A stretch of DNA of 64,000 nucleotides from Flavobacteriia bacterium (GCA_013373425.1 JABXHW010000003.1:1-64000); one strand, 5' to 3'. Positions 49,479 through 60,120 are shown, counted from the stretch's first letter. Numbers and translations: made by a program. The notes: generated by a model not told the origin, from the letters alone.

Positions 49479-50306
49479 ATGTGTGGTAGATATGTGACAG
49501 TTAGTAAGGTTAAGGCGGTAGAAAAGCGCTTCAATGCGGAGGTTTCTCAGCCTGAATTATGGAGAGTGAATACCAACGTAGGACCAGGCACAAAAGCGCC
49601 AGTGGTTACCAACGACGCGCCTAATGAGATTCAACATTTTCAATTTGGGTTCACTCCTCACTGGGCCAAGAAACCTATGTATGTCTTCAACGCCAGAGCG
49701 GAGGGCGATCACAATAAAGACAACAATCCACAATACACTGGCGCCAAAGGCATCATACAGAAGCCCATGTTTCGGAACTCTATTCGTGATCGACGATGCC
49801 TGGTGATTGCTGATGCATTCATAGAAGGTCCTGAAAAAGAGAAGCTCAGCAAGCCGTATGTTGTCTACCTCAGAGAGCGCAGACCCTTTGCTTTTGCAGG
49901 GGTTTGGGATGAATGGGTGAATACCGACACCGGAGAGATGCTTCGTTCGTTTGCGATTCTCACAACTGTATCCAATCCACTTCTACAGAAGATTGGTCAC
50001 CATAGATCGCCAGTCATTCTATCCCCAGACCAAGAGACGGATTGGATTTCCTCAAGTCTACCTCTGAACGATGTAACCAGCATGCTGGAGCCTTATGATG
50101 CGAAGGCAATGAATGCTTACCCTATAGATCCCGCCATCAAAAACCCCAGAGCTCAGGGAGTTGAACTCCTCAAGCCAGTGGGGGAGCGGATTTACAAGGA
50201 GTACGATTATGAAATCTATGAAGAGCTGCGACTAGAAGGCATGGGGGAAACTCGCGCCAGACAACGCGGCCGCGAGAATCAAGACGGTCAACAATCTCTT
50301 TTCTAG
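49479..50306 (+). CDS. SOS response-associated peptidase (SRAP/HMCES/YedK family)
   Basis: Shields abasic sites in single-stranded DNA by forming a stable covalent bond through its N-terminal cysteine. The 275 aa protein begins MCGRY with catalytic Cys2 (exposed after Met removal), Asn71 in VFNARAE, Glu116 in ADAFIEG and a His in HHRSPVIL (His174), the full active set. It is about 50 residues longer than YedK (222 aa) and ends in a charged tail with QQSLF (271-275), a sliding-clamp-like motif. It is followed by dnaE after 15 bases. In animals the equivalent HMCES uses its PCNA-binding box at forks, so a clamp motif here makes sense. Confidence 0.93.
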   Translation: MCGRYVTVSKVKAVEKRFNAEVSQPELWRVNTNVGPGTKAPVVTNDAPNEIQHFQFGFTPHWAKKPMYVFNARAEGDHNKDNNPQYTGAKGIIQKPMFRNSIRDRRCLVIADAFIEGPEKEKLSKPYVVYLRERRPFAFAGVWDEWVNTDTGEMLRSFAILTTVSNPLLQKIGHHRSPVILSPDQETDWISSSLPLNDVTSMLEPYDAKAMNAYPIDPAIKNPRAQGVELLKPVGERIYKEYDYEIYEELRLEGMGETRARQRGRENQDGQQSLF

Positions 50307-50321
50307 ACAATACAACGCACG

Positions 50322-53300
50322 TTGCTACTCAATAGTCATACATATTATAGTTTCAAGTACGGAACCATGTCACCCGACGAACTACTGCAAGCCGCAGTAG
50401 AAATGGGGCATGACAGGATTGCTGTAACAGATGTAAACAGCACATCTGCTTCTCTGCAAGTTCTGCGACTAGCGAAGAAGTACAACATTCACGTTGTGGT
50501 GGGGGTAGACTTTAGAGTAGGTGTTGAACAGCAGTTTGTGGCACTTGCTGTGAATAACGAAGGGTTTCAGCGCATTAATGAATTACTGACCGCCATACTT
50601 CATGGTCGGGTTACAACACCTTCGGAAGCTCCCGATTGGAACGATTCTGAAGTTGCAGTGATTTACCCTCTGCGCAACGCTCCCAAACGAAAGCTTAGAC
50701 CAGGGGAGTATATCGGAGTAGCTCCGCATGAGATGTTCCGCACCACGTGGCGTCAATCGAGTTGGGAAGAGAATCGGTTCGTAGCACTCTGTACCGCTAC
50801 ATTCCGCCACAAGCGCGACTTTAATACACATCGACTTCTTCGAGCGATAGATCAAAATACACTTCTCAGCAAACTGGCTTCAAAGCAAGTAGCCGCACCG
50901 TCTGACAGAATAACAGATACAGCCTCGCTTCGGGACGCATACGCCGACCGACCAGCGTGGTTAATTCGAAGTGCCAATATCCTCGAGCGATGTAATGTCT
51001 ACTTCGGCTTTGGAAATGAGCAACAGTCGCAGAACCAGCAAACTTATACAGGGTCAAGGGATAAGGACTTTGCGCTGCTGGTGAAGTTGTGCAAAGATGG
51101 ACTTTCGTACCGATACCCCGCGCTGAGTAAAGACGTGGAAGAACGATTAAAGAAGGAGCTTGAAATCATTCGTGAGAAGAACTTCGTATCGTATTTCTTG
51201 ATCAACTGGGACATTGTTCATCACGCTCGTCGCAAAGGTTATTTCTATGTAGGTAGGGGCAGTGGTGCGAACAGTGTAGTTGCTTACCTCCTTCGAATCA
51301 CAGATGTAGACCCGATGGAGCTCGATCTTTACTTTGAGCGATTCATCAACTTATACCGTGTAAATCCGCCGGATTTCGATATCGACTTCTCTTGGAAAGA
51401 CAGAGACGATATGACGGATTACATCTTCAAGCGATTCCCCAACACCTCACTGTTAGCCACCTATAACACGTTTCAATTTCGAGCTGTAGTTCGGGAACTC
51501 GGTAAAGTCTTCGGCCTACCTAAGCACGAGATTGATCACTTAGCCCAAGGTCGGTTAAGTCGTCAGCGAACCGACGATCAGGTGGTGCAAGCCGTTTTAA
51601 AGTACAGTCAGTATATACAGGGCTTCCCAAGCCACTTAAGCATTCATGCGGGCGGTATATTGATCACCGAGAAACCCATAGAAGCCTATACCGCCACCTC
51701 CATGCCTCCAAAAGGATTCCCTACAACACAGTTCGATATGGTTGTGGCAGAGGATGTGGGCATTTACAAATTCGACATCCTGAGTCAGCGTGGTTTGAGC
51801 AAGATTCAGGATACAATCGCGGTCATACAAAAGAACCAGCCTGAACGCGCTGCCAACGTTGATATACACGATATACCGAGGTTTAAGGAGGATGAGTCGG
51901 TGAAAGACTTACTTCGAAACGGAAAGGCCATTGGGTGTTTTTACGTGGAATCCCCCGCCATGCGCATGCTCCTCAAGAAGTTGAAAGTCGATAACTACCT
52001 AGGACTCGTAGCCGCGAGCTCTATCATTCGTCCAGGTGTTGCTAAATCGGGAATGATGCGCGAGTACATTTTGCGTTATCGCTACCCAGAACGGAGAAAG
52101 CAGGCCAATCCTATTCTGATGAGCATTATGCCCGAGACTTTTGGCGTGATGGTGTATCAGGAGGATGTTATCCGTGTAGCTCACCATTATGCGGGACTCA
52201 CGCTCGGGGAAGCCGATGTACTCCGCAGGGGGATGTCGGGCAAGTATCGCTCTCGAGAAGAGTTCCAGAAGGTGAAGGAGCGTTTCTTCACCAATTGCAA
52301 GTCGAAAGGGTACCCCGATTCTGAATCTGCAGAAGTTTGGCGTCAGATTGAAAGCTTCGCAGGATACGCATTCGCGAAAGGTCACTCAGCATCCTACGCG
52401 GTCGAAAGTTATCAGAGTTTGTTCCTGAAGGCTCACTTTCCGCTGGAATACATGGTTTCTGTCATCAATAACTTCGGAGGGTTTTATAGAACAGAGTTTT
52501 ACGTCCATGAAGCGCGAATGGCTGGAGCAGAGATTTGCCCGCCTTGTATCAACAATGGCGATCATCACACAACAATCAAGGGGAAGCGCATTTATCTAGG
52601 CTTTATGCATCTTCGATCACTTGAAGATAAAGCGGCCATCAAGATTCTTGAAGAACGAGATAGAGGAGGGGTATTCTTGGACTTTGATGACTTCATAGAC
52701 CGTGTGCCTATTGGCATTGAGCAAGTGAGTATACTCATTCGAATTGACGCCTTCAGATTTACTGGAAAAACCAAGCGTGAACTCCTTTGGGAAGCTCATT
52801 TCAAACTTGAAAAGAAACCGCCTAAAAACCCGACGCCTAGCATGTTTCGTCCGGAGAGTAAATCCTACGAACTACCTCCATTACACCAAACCAAACTGGA
52901 AGACATCTTCGACCAGATTGAGCTTTTGGGTTTCCCTTTGAGTAATCCATTTCATCTGCTCAAGGAAATTCCAGATAGCGACCGACTGGCTTCACACTTA
53001 CCCAATCACGAAGGACAGCGCATTCGGATTTACGGATACCTGGTCACTTTAAAAGACACCAAAACCAACGATGGCAAGCGAATGCACTTCGGTACGTTCC
53101 TAGACCGAACAGGGCATGTATTTGACACTGTTCACTTTCCGCCGGTTGTAGCGAAGTATCCGTTTAGAGGGCGTGGTGTATACGTTATGGAAGGTAAGGT
53201 TGTAGAGGAATTCGGCTTCCATAGTATTGAAGTAGAGATGTGTCACAAGGCCGATCTAATTCCAGACCCAAGATTCTCAGAAGAGGAAGTAGAGAGCAAA

Positions 53301-53324
53301 TTTGATGAAAGGGCTGCGTCATGA
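50322..53324 (+). CDS. dnaE2: DnaE2-like C-family DNA polymerase, alpha subunit
   Basis: Error-prone-type DNA polymerase III alpha subunit of 1000 aa, shorter than replicative DnaE (about 1160) and without its C-terminal tau-binding domain. Domains: PHP (1-230, with the metal site degenerate, SHTYYSF replacing the HxH motif), polymerase palm with PDFDIDF (Asp353, Asp355) and KFDIL (Asp485), fingers/HhH (about 640-820), then an OB fold (about 900-985). LEDIF (859-863) stands where DnaE1 has its internal clamp motif QADMF. The start is TTG: upstream there is no ATG, and LLNSHTYYSFKYGT matches the PHP N-terminus. Overlaps the radical SAM gene by four bases. Confidence 0.92.
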   Translation: MLLNSHTYYSFKYGTMSPDELLQAAVEMGHDRIAVTDVNSTSASLQVLRLAKKYNIHVVVGVDFRVGVEQQFVALAVNNEGFQRINELLTAILHGRVTTPSEAPDWNDSEVAVIYPLRNAPKRKLRPGEYIGVAPHEMFRTTWRQSSWEENRFVALCTATFRHKRDFNTHRLLRAIDQNTLLSKLASKQVAAPSDRITDTASLRDAYADRPAWLIRSANILERCNVYFGFGNEQQSQNQQTYTGSRDKDFALLVKLCKDGLSYRYPALSKDVEERLKKELEIIREKNFVSYFLINWDIVHHARRKGYFYVGRGSGANSVVAYLLRITDVDPMELDLYFERFINLYRVNPPDFDIDFSWKDRDDMTDYIFKRFPNTSLLATYNTFQFRAVVRELGKVFGLPKHEIDHLAQGRLSRQRTDDQVVQAVLKYSQYIQGFPSHLSIHAGGILITEKPIEAYTATSMPPKGFPTTQFDMVVAEDVGIYKFDILSQRGLSKIQDTIAVIQKNQPERAANVDIHDIPRFKEDESVKDLLRNGKAIGCFYVESPAMRMLLKKLKVDNYLGLVAASSIIRPGVAKSGMMREYILRYRYPERRKQANPILMSIMPETFGVMVYQEDVIRVAHHYAGLTLGEADVLRRGMSGKYRSREEFQKVKERFFTNCKSKGYPDSESAEVWRQIESFAGYAFAKGHSASYAVESYQSLFLKAHFPLEYMVSVINNFGGFYRTEFYVHEARMAGAEICPPCINNGDHHTTIKGKRIYLGFMHLRSLEDKAAIKILEERDRGGVFLDFDDFIDRVPIGIEQVSILIRIDAFRFTGKTKRELLWEAHFKLEKKPPKNPTPSMFRPESKSYELPPLHQTKLEDIFDQIELLGFPLSNPFHLLKEIPDSDRLASHLPNHEGQRIRIYGYLVTLKDTKTNDGKRMHFGTFLDRTGHVFDTVHFPPVVAKYPFRGRGVYVMEGKVVEEFGFHSIEVEMCHKADLIPDPRFSEEEVESKFDERAAS

Positions 53325-54361
53325 GAAGAGGAACAGAAGAACAACCGACCAACCGCTTTGATTCACAAAGTTATACGAGAATAGAGGAGTGGATGCTTCC
53401 AGACGAGGAGGAGAACACAAAAACGCAACTCATTGCAACGCATCCAAAATCGATTGTGAACCCTGTAAGTAGCCCTGATGTACCGTCTAATTGGTCGATG
53501 AACCCCTACCAAGGTTGCGAACACGGTTGCCCATACTGCTATGCGAGAAACAGTCATGAATACTGGGGATATAGCGCAGGAGTCGACTTTGAAACGAAGA
53601 TCCTTTATAAAGCAAATGCAGCCGAGCTATTGAGGAAAAAGCTCAATTCACCATCGTGGAAAGGCGAACCTATAATGTTATCAGGCAATACCGATTGTTA
53701 CCAACCCATAGAAAGGAAGTTGATGATCACTCGGGAATTACTGAAAGTAGCATTGGAATACCGTCAGCCTATTGGAGTCATCACGAAGAACGCCCTTGTA
53801 TTACGTGATTTAGATTTGTTAACCGAAATGGCAAAGCACAATCTAATTCATGTAGCCATCTCAATCACATCTTTAGATGCAGCCCTTCAACGCAATTTGG
53901 AACCTAGAGCAAGTGCACCATACAAGCGATTGAATACAATAAAGACACTATCTAGTGCTGGCATACCCACGCTAGCTATGCTTGCACCCATGATTCCCGG
54001 ATTGAATAGTCACGAGCTGCTTCCTTTGATGAAAGCTGTATCCGAAGCTGGGGCGCTTAAGTCGAGATATATAACCGTCCGACTCAATGGGCATCTGCGA
54101 GATTTGTTTGAAACTTGGCTAGATGCGCATTACCCCGATAAGAAATCAAAAGTTATGAACTCCATAAAGCACACCCACAGCGGGAGAGTGAATGCTTTCA
54201 GATATGGAATCCGTATGTCGGGCACAGGAAGAGAGGCCGAAACACTGCGCCAAGCATATGCTGTGGGAAACAAGAAATACTTCAAGAATAAAAAAATGCC
54301 CGCTATGTCTAGCGAGCATTTTGTAAAACTGAATGAACGTCAGTTTGATTTATTCCGTTAA
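53321..54361 (+). CDS. PA0069/Rv2578c-family radical SAM protein (SPL-related)
   Basis: Radical S-adenosylmethionine enzyme of 346 aa in the family related to spore photoproduct lyase. The cluster motif is CEHGCPYC (Cys66, Cys70, Cys73; CxxxCxxC) with NPYQG before it; AMLAPMIPGLN and SGNTDCYQPIE are family features. The SPL relationship suggests repair of a DNA lesion, not proven. The C-terminal RQFDLFR carries QFDLF (341-345), a sliding-clamp-like pentapeptide. In mycobacteria Rv2578c is damage-induced. The ATGA overlap with dnaE2 shows coupled translation. The stop overlaps the convergent lipoprotein gene by four bases. Confidence 0.9.
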   Translation: MRRGTEEQPTNRFDSQSYTRIEEWMLPDEEENTKTQLIATHPKSIVNPVSSPDVPSNWSMNPYQGCEHGCPYCYARNSHEYWGYSAGVDFETKILYKANAAELLRKKLNSPSWKGEPIMLSGNTDCYQPIERKLMITRELLKVALEYRQPIGVITKNALVLRDLDLLTEMAKHNLIHVAISITSLDAALQRNLEPRASAPYKRLNTIKTLSSAGIPTLAMLAPMIPGLNSHELLPLMKAVSEAGALKSRYITVRLNGHLRDLFETWLDAHYPDKKSKVMNSIKHTHSGRVNAFRYGIRMSGTGREAETLRQAYAVGNKKYFKNKKMPAMSSEHFVKLNERQFDLFR

Positions 54362-54903
54362 TCTTCGGCTTGTTCTCGAGCTTCCTCCAAGATATCTTTC
54401 ATAGCCTCAATCACAGCTTCATCGCGTTCAGTCTCAAGTTCTATCTGATCTTCAAGCATGTCGAACATGGAGTTCTTATGGATTTCATAGGCGACAAACA
54501 CAGTGTACTTCTGTCCGTCATAGTATGTCTTTTCATCTAGTTTTCGAACATCTGCTAAACGAGTATCCATCACTTGACGCGCGAGAGATTGGAACTGAGA
54601 CATTACCTCGTCTCGATCAACCATTGCAGATTCTCTCAAATAATCATCTGCAACTTCCCGAATAGTAACATCAACCATTGCTGCGAGTTGTGTTCTCGCA
54701 TCCATATCGGATTTGCGTTTTGCGATTCTCTCATCTGAGCTCTGCGCTTTTCCAACTGCGCGGAAATAGCGGCGGCTTGATTCGTAATCAGAACCTCTGA
54801 ATGGAGTCTCTTGCTCAGCTCCGTATTGATCTACAGATTTACATGCAGGTGCTACGACCATCATGCTGAGTGTAAGTGCGGAAAGGAGTAGTATGCGTTT
54901 CAT
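54358..54903 (-). CDS. LPP20-like lipoprotein
   Basis: Lipoprotein of 181 aa with lipobox VAPAC (Cys21). The body (RRYFRAVGKAQSSDERIAKRKSDMDARTQLAAMVDVTIREV ... YTVFVAYEIHK) resembles the LPP20 family of envelope lipoproteins: an alpha/beta domain around residues 45-135 and a long acidic C-terminal helix (MLEDQIELETERDEAVIEAMKDILEEAREQAED). Function unknown. It is convergent with the radical SAM gene (four-base overlap). Confidence 0.78.
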   Translation of the reverse strand: MKRILLLSALTLSMMVVAPACKSVDQYGAEQETPFRGSDYESSRRYFRAVGKAQSSDERIAKRKSDMDARTQLAAMVDVTIREVADDYLRESAMVDRDEVMSQFQSLARQVMDTRLADVRKLDEKTYYDGQKYTVFVAYEIHKNSMFDMLEDQIELETERDEAVIEAMKDILEEAREQAED

Positions 54904-55060
54904 GTCTCTTCGTTTGATAATGCAATTTCAGAAATCATGCCATAGCATCCTGTAGGAAAGGAATGAAAATGCAAAATCGAATCGACTGACCTGTTCACAA
55001 CTAGCCGATTGTATCCGTTTATTCATGGATTGGAGTAGGCGAGAATCGTAGATTAATAAC

Positions 55061-55130
55061 TGGGGAGGAGGTTGGAGGCCCCCGGAGTCAGCATGTGTAT
55101 CCACTCAGCTCGACCATGCTGAAAGCCCCA
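55061..55130. other. GC-rich hairpin element in the 54904-55136 gap, possible structured RNA
   Basis: The 233-base gap contains a segment clearly richer in G+C than its surroundings. TCAGCATG (55088-55095) and CATGCTGA (55115-55122) form a perfect 8-base stem with a 19-base loop; TGGGG (55061-55065) and CCCCA (55126-55130) could close an outer stem. Neither strand has a T tract. It does not match 4.5S, 6S, tmRNA or RNase P as I know them. Confidence 0.4.
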
Positions 55131-55136
55131 TGAATT

Positions 55137-55319
55137 CTACTGTTCAAGCGCTTCTATTCTAAACTCAACCAATTCTTGATTTTCAAACCGCACGAACAAT
55201 TCCATAGGACGGCAACACACTTCACAGTCTTCAATGTATTGTTGCTGATGAACAGATGGGTCTAGCAAGACCGAAATCTCAGCATTACAAAAAGGACAAA
55301 ATGTGAAGTGTTCAAACAT
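55137..55319 (-). CDS. CPXCG motif cysteine-rich protein
   Basis: Tiny zinc-binding protein of 60 aa with CPFC (Cys8, Cys11) and CEVCC (Cys32, Cys35, Cys36), matching the family called CPXCG motif-containing cysteine-rich protein (PF14255), common in Bacteroidota and proteobacteria. Function is unknown. It abuts the ABC-F gene (stop of ABC-F at 55320, start at 55319), so the pair is cotranscribed and may be linked to ribosome function. The match in length and motif makes this a real gene despite its size. Confidence 0.88.
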   Translation of the reverse strand: MFEHFTFCPFCNAEISVLLDPSVHQQQYIEDCEVCCRPMELFVRFENQELVEFRIEALEQ

Positions 55320-56921
<1,602 letters not shown>

Positions 56922-56939
56922 CTAGCTGTTTTGCGGGTG

Positions 56940-56947
56940 CAAAGGTA
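56940..56947 (-). promoter_or_regulatory. -7 box TACCTTTG of the YbiT-type gene
   Basis: Exact TAnnTTTG match on the minus strand, 21 bases before the GTG start at 56918. Confidence 0.55.
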
Positions 56948-57008
56948 GGGATTAGTACAGTTAATCTTAGTAGTCAGTCCCATTCACTTTCAATTCTTCT
57001 ATCTGCAC

Positions 57009-57016
57009 TATATTTG
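57009..57016 (+). promoter_or_regulatory. -7 box TATATTTG for the 57043 gene
   Basis: Exact TAnnTTTG match 26 bases before ATG 57043. It is 5 bases before an alternative TTG start at 57022, so a leaderless start at the TTG cannot be excluded. Confidence 0.5.
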
Positions 57017-57042
57017 GGTCTTTGCGAAAATCCCTCTCTATC

Positions 57043-58725
57043 ATGTGTTCAAGCTCCCTCATCGGCAAATCCATTCAGAAAAGACGAGTTGCTACTACCT
57101 TAATAATACTAGCGCTTTCTGCGGCATTCAATATAACTAGAGCCCAGACACCTTCACTACAAGCTGGGAATACATATCCCATTGAGGAAGGGTTTAAAAA
57201 TTGGAATCTTTTTTCAGTGAAAGATGGCAATGCTTATTCTTGGAGAATCACAACTAATTCTCCTGGTGTACAGAATTATGTAGAGCTTCATAAGTACAAT
57301 ATCCACACTCAGGAGATCGAGAGTTCTATTTCTTTTGATTTGGCGGTTAGGGAGCTCCAAGATTACGATGCACATTCCACCTTTCTTGATAAAATTGACA
57401 TTGTTCGAGACACTATTGTAATCTACTTTATCCAGAAATCACAAAGGAAATTAAGCTTGTTCAAACTCTCTTTCAACCCTGAAAACCTTGATTTCATTGA
57501 AAGAATCAATGCTTTTGAGTTCGACTTAGACGAAATGGACCTCGACGTTGACGATCTCTATTATCATTTCTATTATGGCCCAGCCTCAGCTTGGGTTTGG
57601 ATTGGAGAAATTGGAGACGAGAGGCCTTATCCAAATGGACAATTCAATACGGAGCTAATTAGCGCAAGCTTGCATCATTTCAATTTTGCGAATTCAGCTC
57701 AAACCGAATTGTTGTCCAATATGACTAGCGTTAACGTTTCGAGTCATGCTGTCTGGAATGATGAAGTAGCATATTTCACACACGAAGAATACAAGGTTGG
57801 AGCAGGAGAGAATATAGTTCTTTCTTCAATCAACGCGATCACTAAACAGGTTGAACATCGCACTCTTCATTTGGAAGATTATCGTCTTTTAGATCCGAGA
57901 ATTGTACTGGATAAATTGCGAAATCAGGTCTTTGTAAGCACCTACAGACACGAGGATGGCCGGTCGCTCAGGGAATTTAGTGACCGACAAGACCAAATTA
58001 TTGATGGATATGTGAATTTTCATTTCGATTTAAACCTCACACTGCTTCAAATCGCAACGTGCGACATAGGAGTTGATTTTGATGAGTTACAATTGGAAGA
58101 GCTTGGCTCAAGTAATGAAATGATGTTCAATCAATATTTGAAATCCATGAGCTCCCTTGGGTCCTCAAATATCTTAACATGGGAGTCTGCAACGACGGGG
58201 GCGATGCTCTCAGTTCCTGTTTCGAGAATAGTCCAGGTTTATGATCAGTCAAATGAATTAGTTGATCAATATATATTCCCAAATACAACCTTAATTAGTG
58301 ATTTGCCAGACGGGCTCAGAATGTGGGAAATTCGAAGTCATCACCAATATGCAAGCGATATACTTCCTGGCTCACAGTCATTTATCTTCGATGGAAGATT
58401 CTACTTCTTTTATACAGATAACCGAAACAATCCATTGGTTGGAACCAACGATCCGGCGCAAGTAATAAGCAATACATCGACCAGAGATCTTAAACCTCCT
58501 AGTGGGCCTTTCAGCGATAGAATCAAATTTGAAGATATATGCATGATCTACGCCAGCATTACGGAGACAGGTGAAATTTCAATTGACGCACTAGAGAATC
58601 GAAGTGATCTTAGTTGTATCATCTCAAATTCTGAGATTGGCACTGATAGTTCGGGTAATCAGTTTGCAGTAGTTTACATGCGAAATGCCACCTCTTGGAC
58701 TTATGGAGTTATATCGATTGAGTAG
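57043..58725 (+). CDS. Exported protein of unknown function
   Basis: I do not recognise this 560 aa protein. It has a signal peptide (KRRVATTLIILALSAAFNITRAQ) and a beta-rich body without cysteine clusters, known enzyme motifs or T9SS sorting domain; successive segments of 50-60 residues (for instance YVELHKYNIHTQEIESS, FSLFKLSFNPENLDF) suggest a WD/propeller-like or beta-sandwich fold. It is monocistronic and its 3' end is 12 bases from the convergent LamG gene, with a 12-base palindrome at 58729-58740. Codon use looks more A+T-rich than in the neighbours, which may indicate acquisition. Confidence 0.7.
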   Translation: MCSSSLIGKSIQKRRVATTLIILALSAAFNITRAQTPSLQAGNTYPIEEGFKNWNLFSVKDGNAYSWRITTNSPGVQNYVELHKYNIHTQEIESSISFDLAVRELQDYDAHSTFLDKIDIVRDTIVIYFIQKSQRKLSLFKLSFNPENLDFIERINAFEFDLDEMDLDVDDLYYHFYYGPASAWVWIGEIGDERPYPNGQFNTELISASLHHFNFANSAQTELLSNMTSVNVSSHAVWNDEVAYFTHEEYKVGAGENIVLSSINAITKQVEHRTLHLEDYRLLDPRIVLDKLRNQVFVSTYRHEDGRSLREFSDRQDQIIDGYVNFHFDLNLTLLQIATCDIGVDFDELQLEELGSSNEMMFNQYLKSMSSLGSSNILTWESATTGAMLSVPVSRIVQVYDQSNELVDQYIFPNTTLISDLPDGLRMWEIRSHHQYASDILPGSQSFIFDGRFYFFYTDNRNNPLVGTNDPAQVISNTSTRDLKPPSGPFSDRIKFEDICMIYASITETGEISIDALENRSDLSCIISNSEIGTDSSGNQFAVVYMRNATSWTYGVISIE

Positions 58726-58737
58726 AATTAACTCGAG

Positions 58738-60120
58738 TTACCTCATAATTACGAAAGGTTCTCGATATGATTCACCAGTCTGAAGCTTCACATCGATAAT
58801 GTAGTAGCCTTCTGGCATGAATCCTACATCAATGTAACCCAGATCGTGAAAAGCGAGCTCGTCAACGATTTGAACTCCCGTTATTGATAAAATACGAACG
58901 CTTGAAATAGTATTTTTTTCAGACTCAACATGAAGCCTGCTATTCGCCGGATTCGGATAAACCAAAAGAGTAGGGGAGTCAAACTCATTCAGTCCAATGC
59001 CTGTGACTGTAACAGAAATGCACTCTGAAGTATCGACGCAACCGTTATTCTCCAGAGCCACAGCATATGTACCGCTTTTCCAAGGGTAGAAATTCTGGTT
59101 AGTTTCATTCTGAATAGCAGTGCCATCAGCGCAATCAATCCATTGGTAAGCGGTGGAAGGGTCGATATCGTTACTCATCAGAGAATCTCCAGTTACGGTA
59201 ACAGTAGAGTCTATACTGATGATATTAAGATTGATGGTGAGCAAACTATCACAGCCATTACTCGCTGAAAGCGCATCTTGATAGACACCTGAAGTAGTCC
59301 ATGTTGCAGATCCACTTGGTGCGGTATATGAATTACATGCTACCACGGAAATTGAATCGGAGGTGTTGCCAGGTACACCAGTCACGAAATTCGACGCAGC
59401 GCCCGTCATTGCAGCGTTAGCGAGACTTGCGTGATAGGTACCTTTGCCATCTAATAATGTTGTAATGGCCGAATTATTACCTCCAGCAGTGCCTTGGTTG
59501 AAGTCATACATAATCTTCAAGTTCACATCATTTGGATCCATGCCACAGCTCGAATAAAGACTGTTTACATCGTTAGCAGTCAATGCTTTATCCCAGAGGC
59601 CCACATCATCAATACTGCCTTGGAAGTAGAAGTTGGTGGTGGTCCAAGGAATGTATCCCACGCTAAATGCGACGTTCGAGTTAGTTATGGTGCCGCTAGC
59701 TGATGCACTAGACACTTGTGATCCGTCGTGATATAGGATCAATGTTGAACCATTGAATGTAAGTACAAAATGATTCCATGAATTCAGATTCATGCCGCCA
59801 TTATACGTAATCGTATATGGAGTGCCTGTATTTGTGCGTATTCTAGCTTCAACATTATTTGAGCCCAATTGAAGGATGTAGAAATCACAATCGGATTCAT
59901 TTCTAAATCCAGCCATGCCACCAAAGTCTGGATAGCCAGGAGAGCTCTGTGTGGGAAAAACCCAAAAGGAAAGTGAAATACCGGAAGCATTTGCAATTAC
60001 TGACGATCCGTTTGACGAAGATGCGTAATCATCCGTGCCATCGAAATTGAACGAATTCTGTGCTTCAGAATGAATTGAAATAAACAAACAGAAGAATCCT
60101 GCGAGTAATAGGTGTTTCAT
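58738..60120 (-). CDS. LamG-domain secreted protein with T9SS sorting domain
   Basis: Secreted or surface protein of 460 aa. A signal peptide (KHLLLAGFFCLFISIHSEAQ) is followed by a LamG/concanavalin-like domain (about 22-195: FNFDGTDDYASSS, SLSFWVFPTQS, WNHFVLTFNGSTLILYHDGSQV, GSIDDVGLWDKALT), a central Ser/Thr-rich region with NACNSYTAPSGS-like repeats, and a C-terminal Por secretion sorting domain (about 385-460: LLVYPNPANSRLHVESEK, YYIIDVKLQTGESYREPFVI). The last domain marks export through the type IX system and cleavage/attachment at the surface. Its ligand is unknown. Confidence 0.9.
   Translation of the reverse strand: MKHLLLAGFFCLFISIHSEAQNSFNFDGTDDYASSSNGSSVIANASGISLSFWVFPTQSSPGYPDFGGMAGFRNESDCDFYILQLGSNNVEARIRTNTGTPYTITYNGGMNLNSWNHFVLTFNGSTLILYHDGSQVSSASASGTITNSNVAFSVGYIPWTTTNFYFQGSIDDVGLWDKALTANDVNSLYSSCGMDPNDVNLKIMYDFNQGTAGGNNSAITTLLDGKGTYHASLANAAMTGAASNFVTGVPGNTSDSISVVACNSYTAPSGSATWTTSGVYQDALSASNGCDSLLTINLNIISIDSTVTVTGDSLMSNDIDPSTAYQWIDCADGTAIQNETNQNFYPWKSGTYAVALENNGCVDTSECISVTVTGIGLNEFDSPTLLVYPNPANSRLHVESEKNTISSVRILSITGVQIVDELAFHDLGYIDVGFMPEGYYIIDVKLQTGESYREPFVIMR

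Noticed and set aside
50322-53324. Replicative DnaE1
   Set aside because: 1000 aa, no tau-binding C-terminal domain, degenerate PHP site and association with dinB and SRAP indicate the DnaE2-like class.
55061-55130. 4.5S/SRP RNA, 6S RNA or tmRNA
   Set aside because: The GGAAGGAAGCAGCC-type SRP core and tmRNA features are absent, so only an unclassified hairpin is reported.
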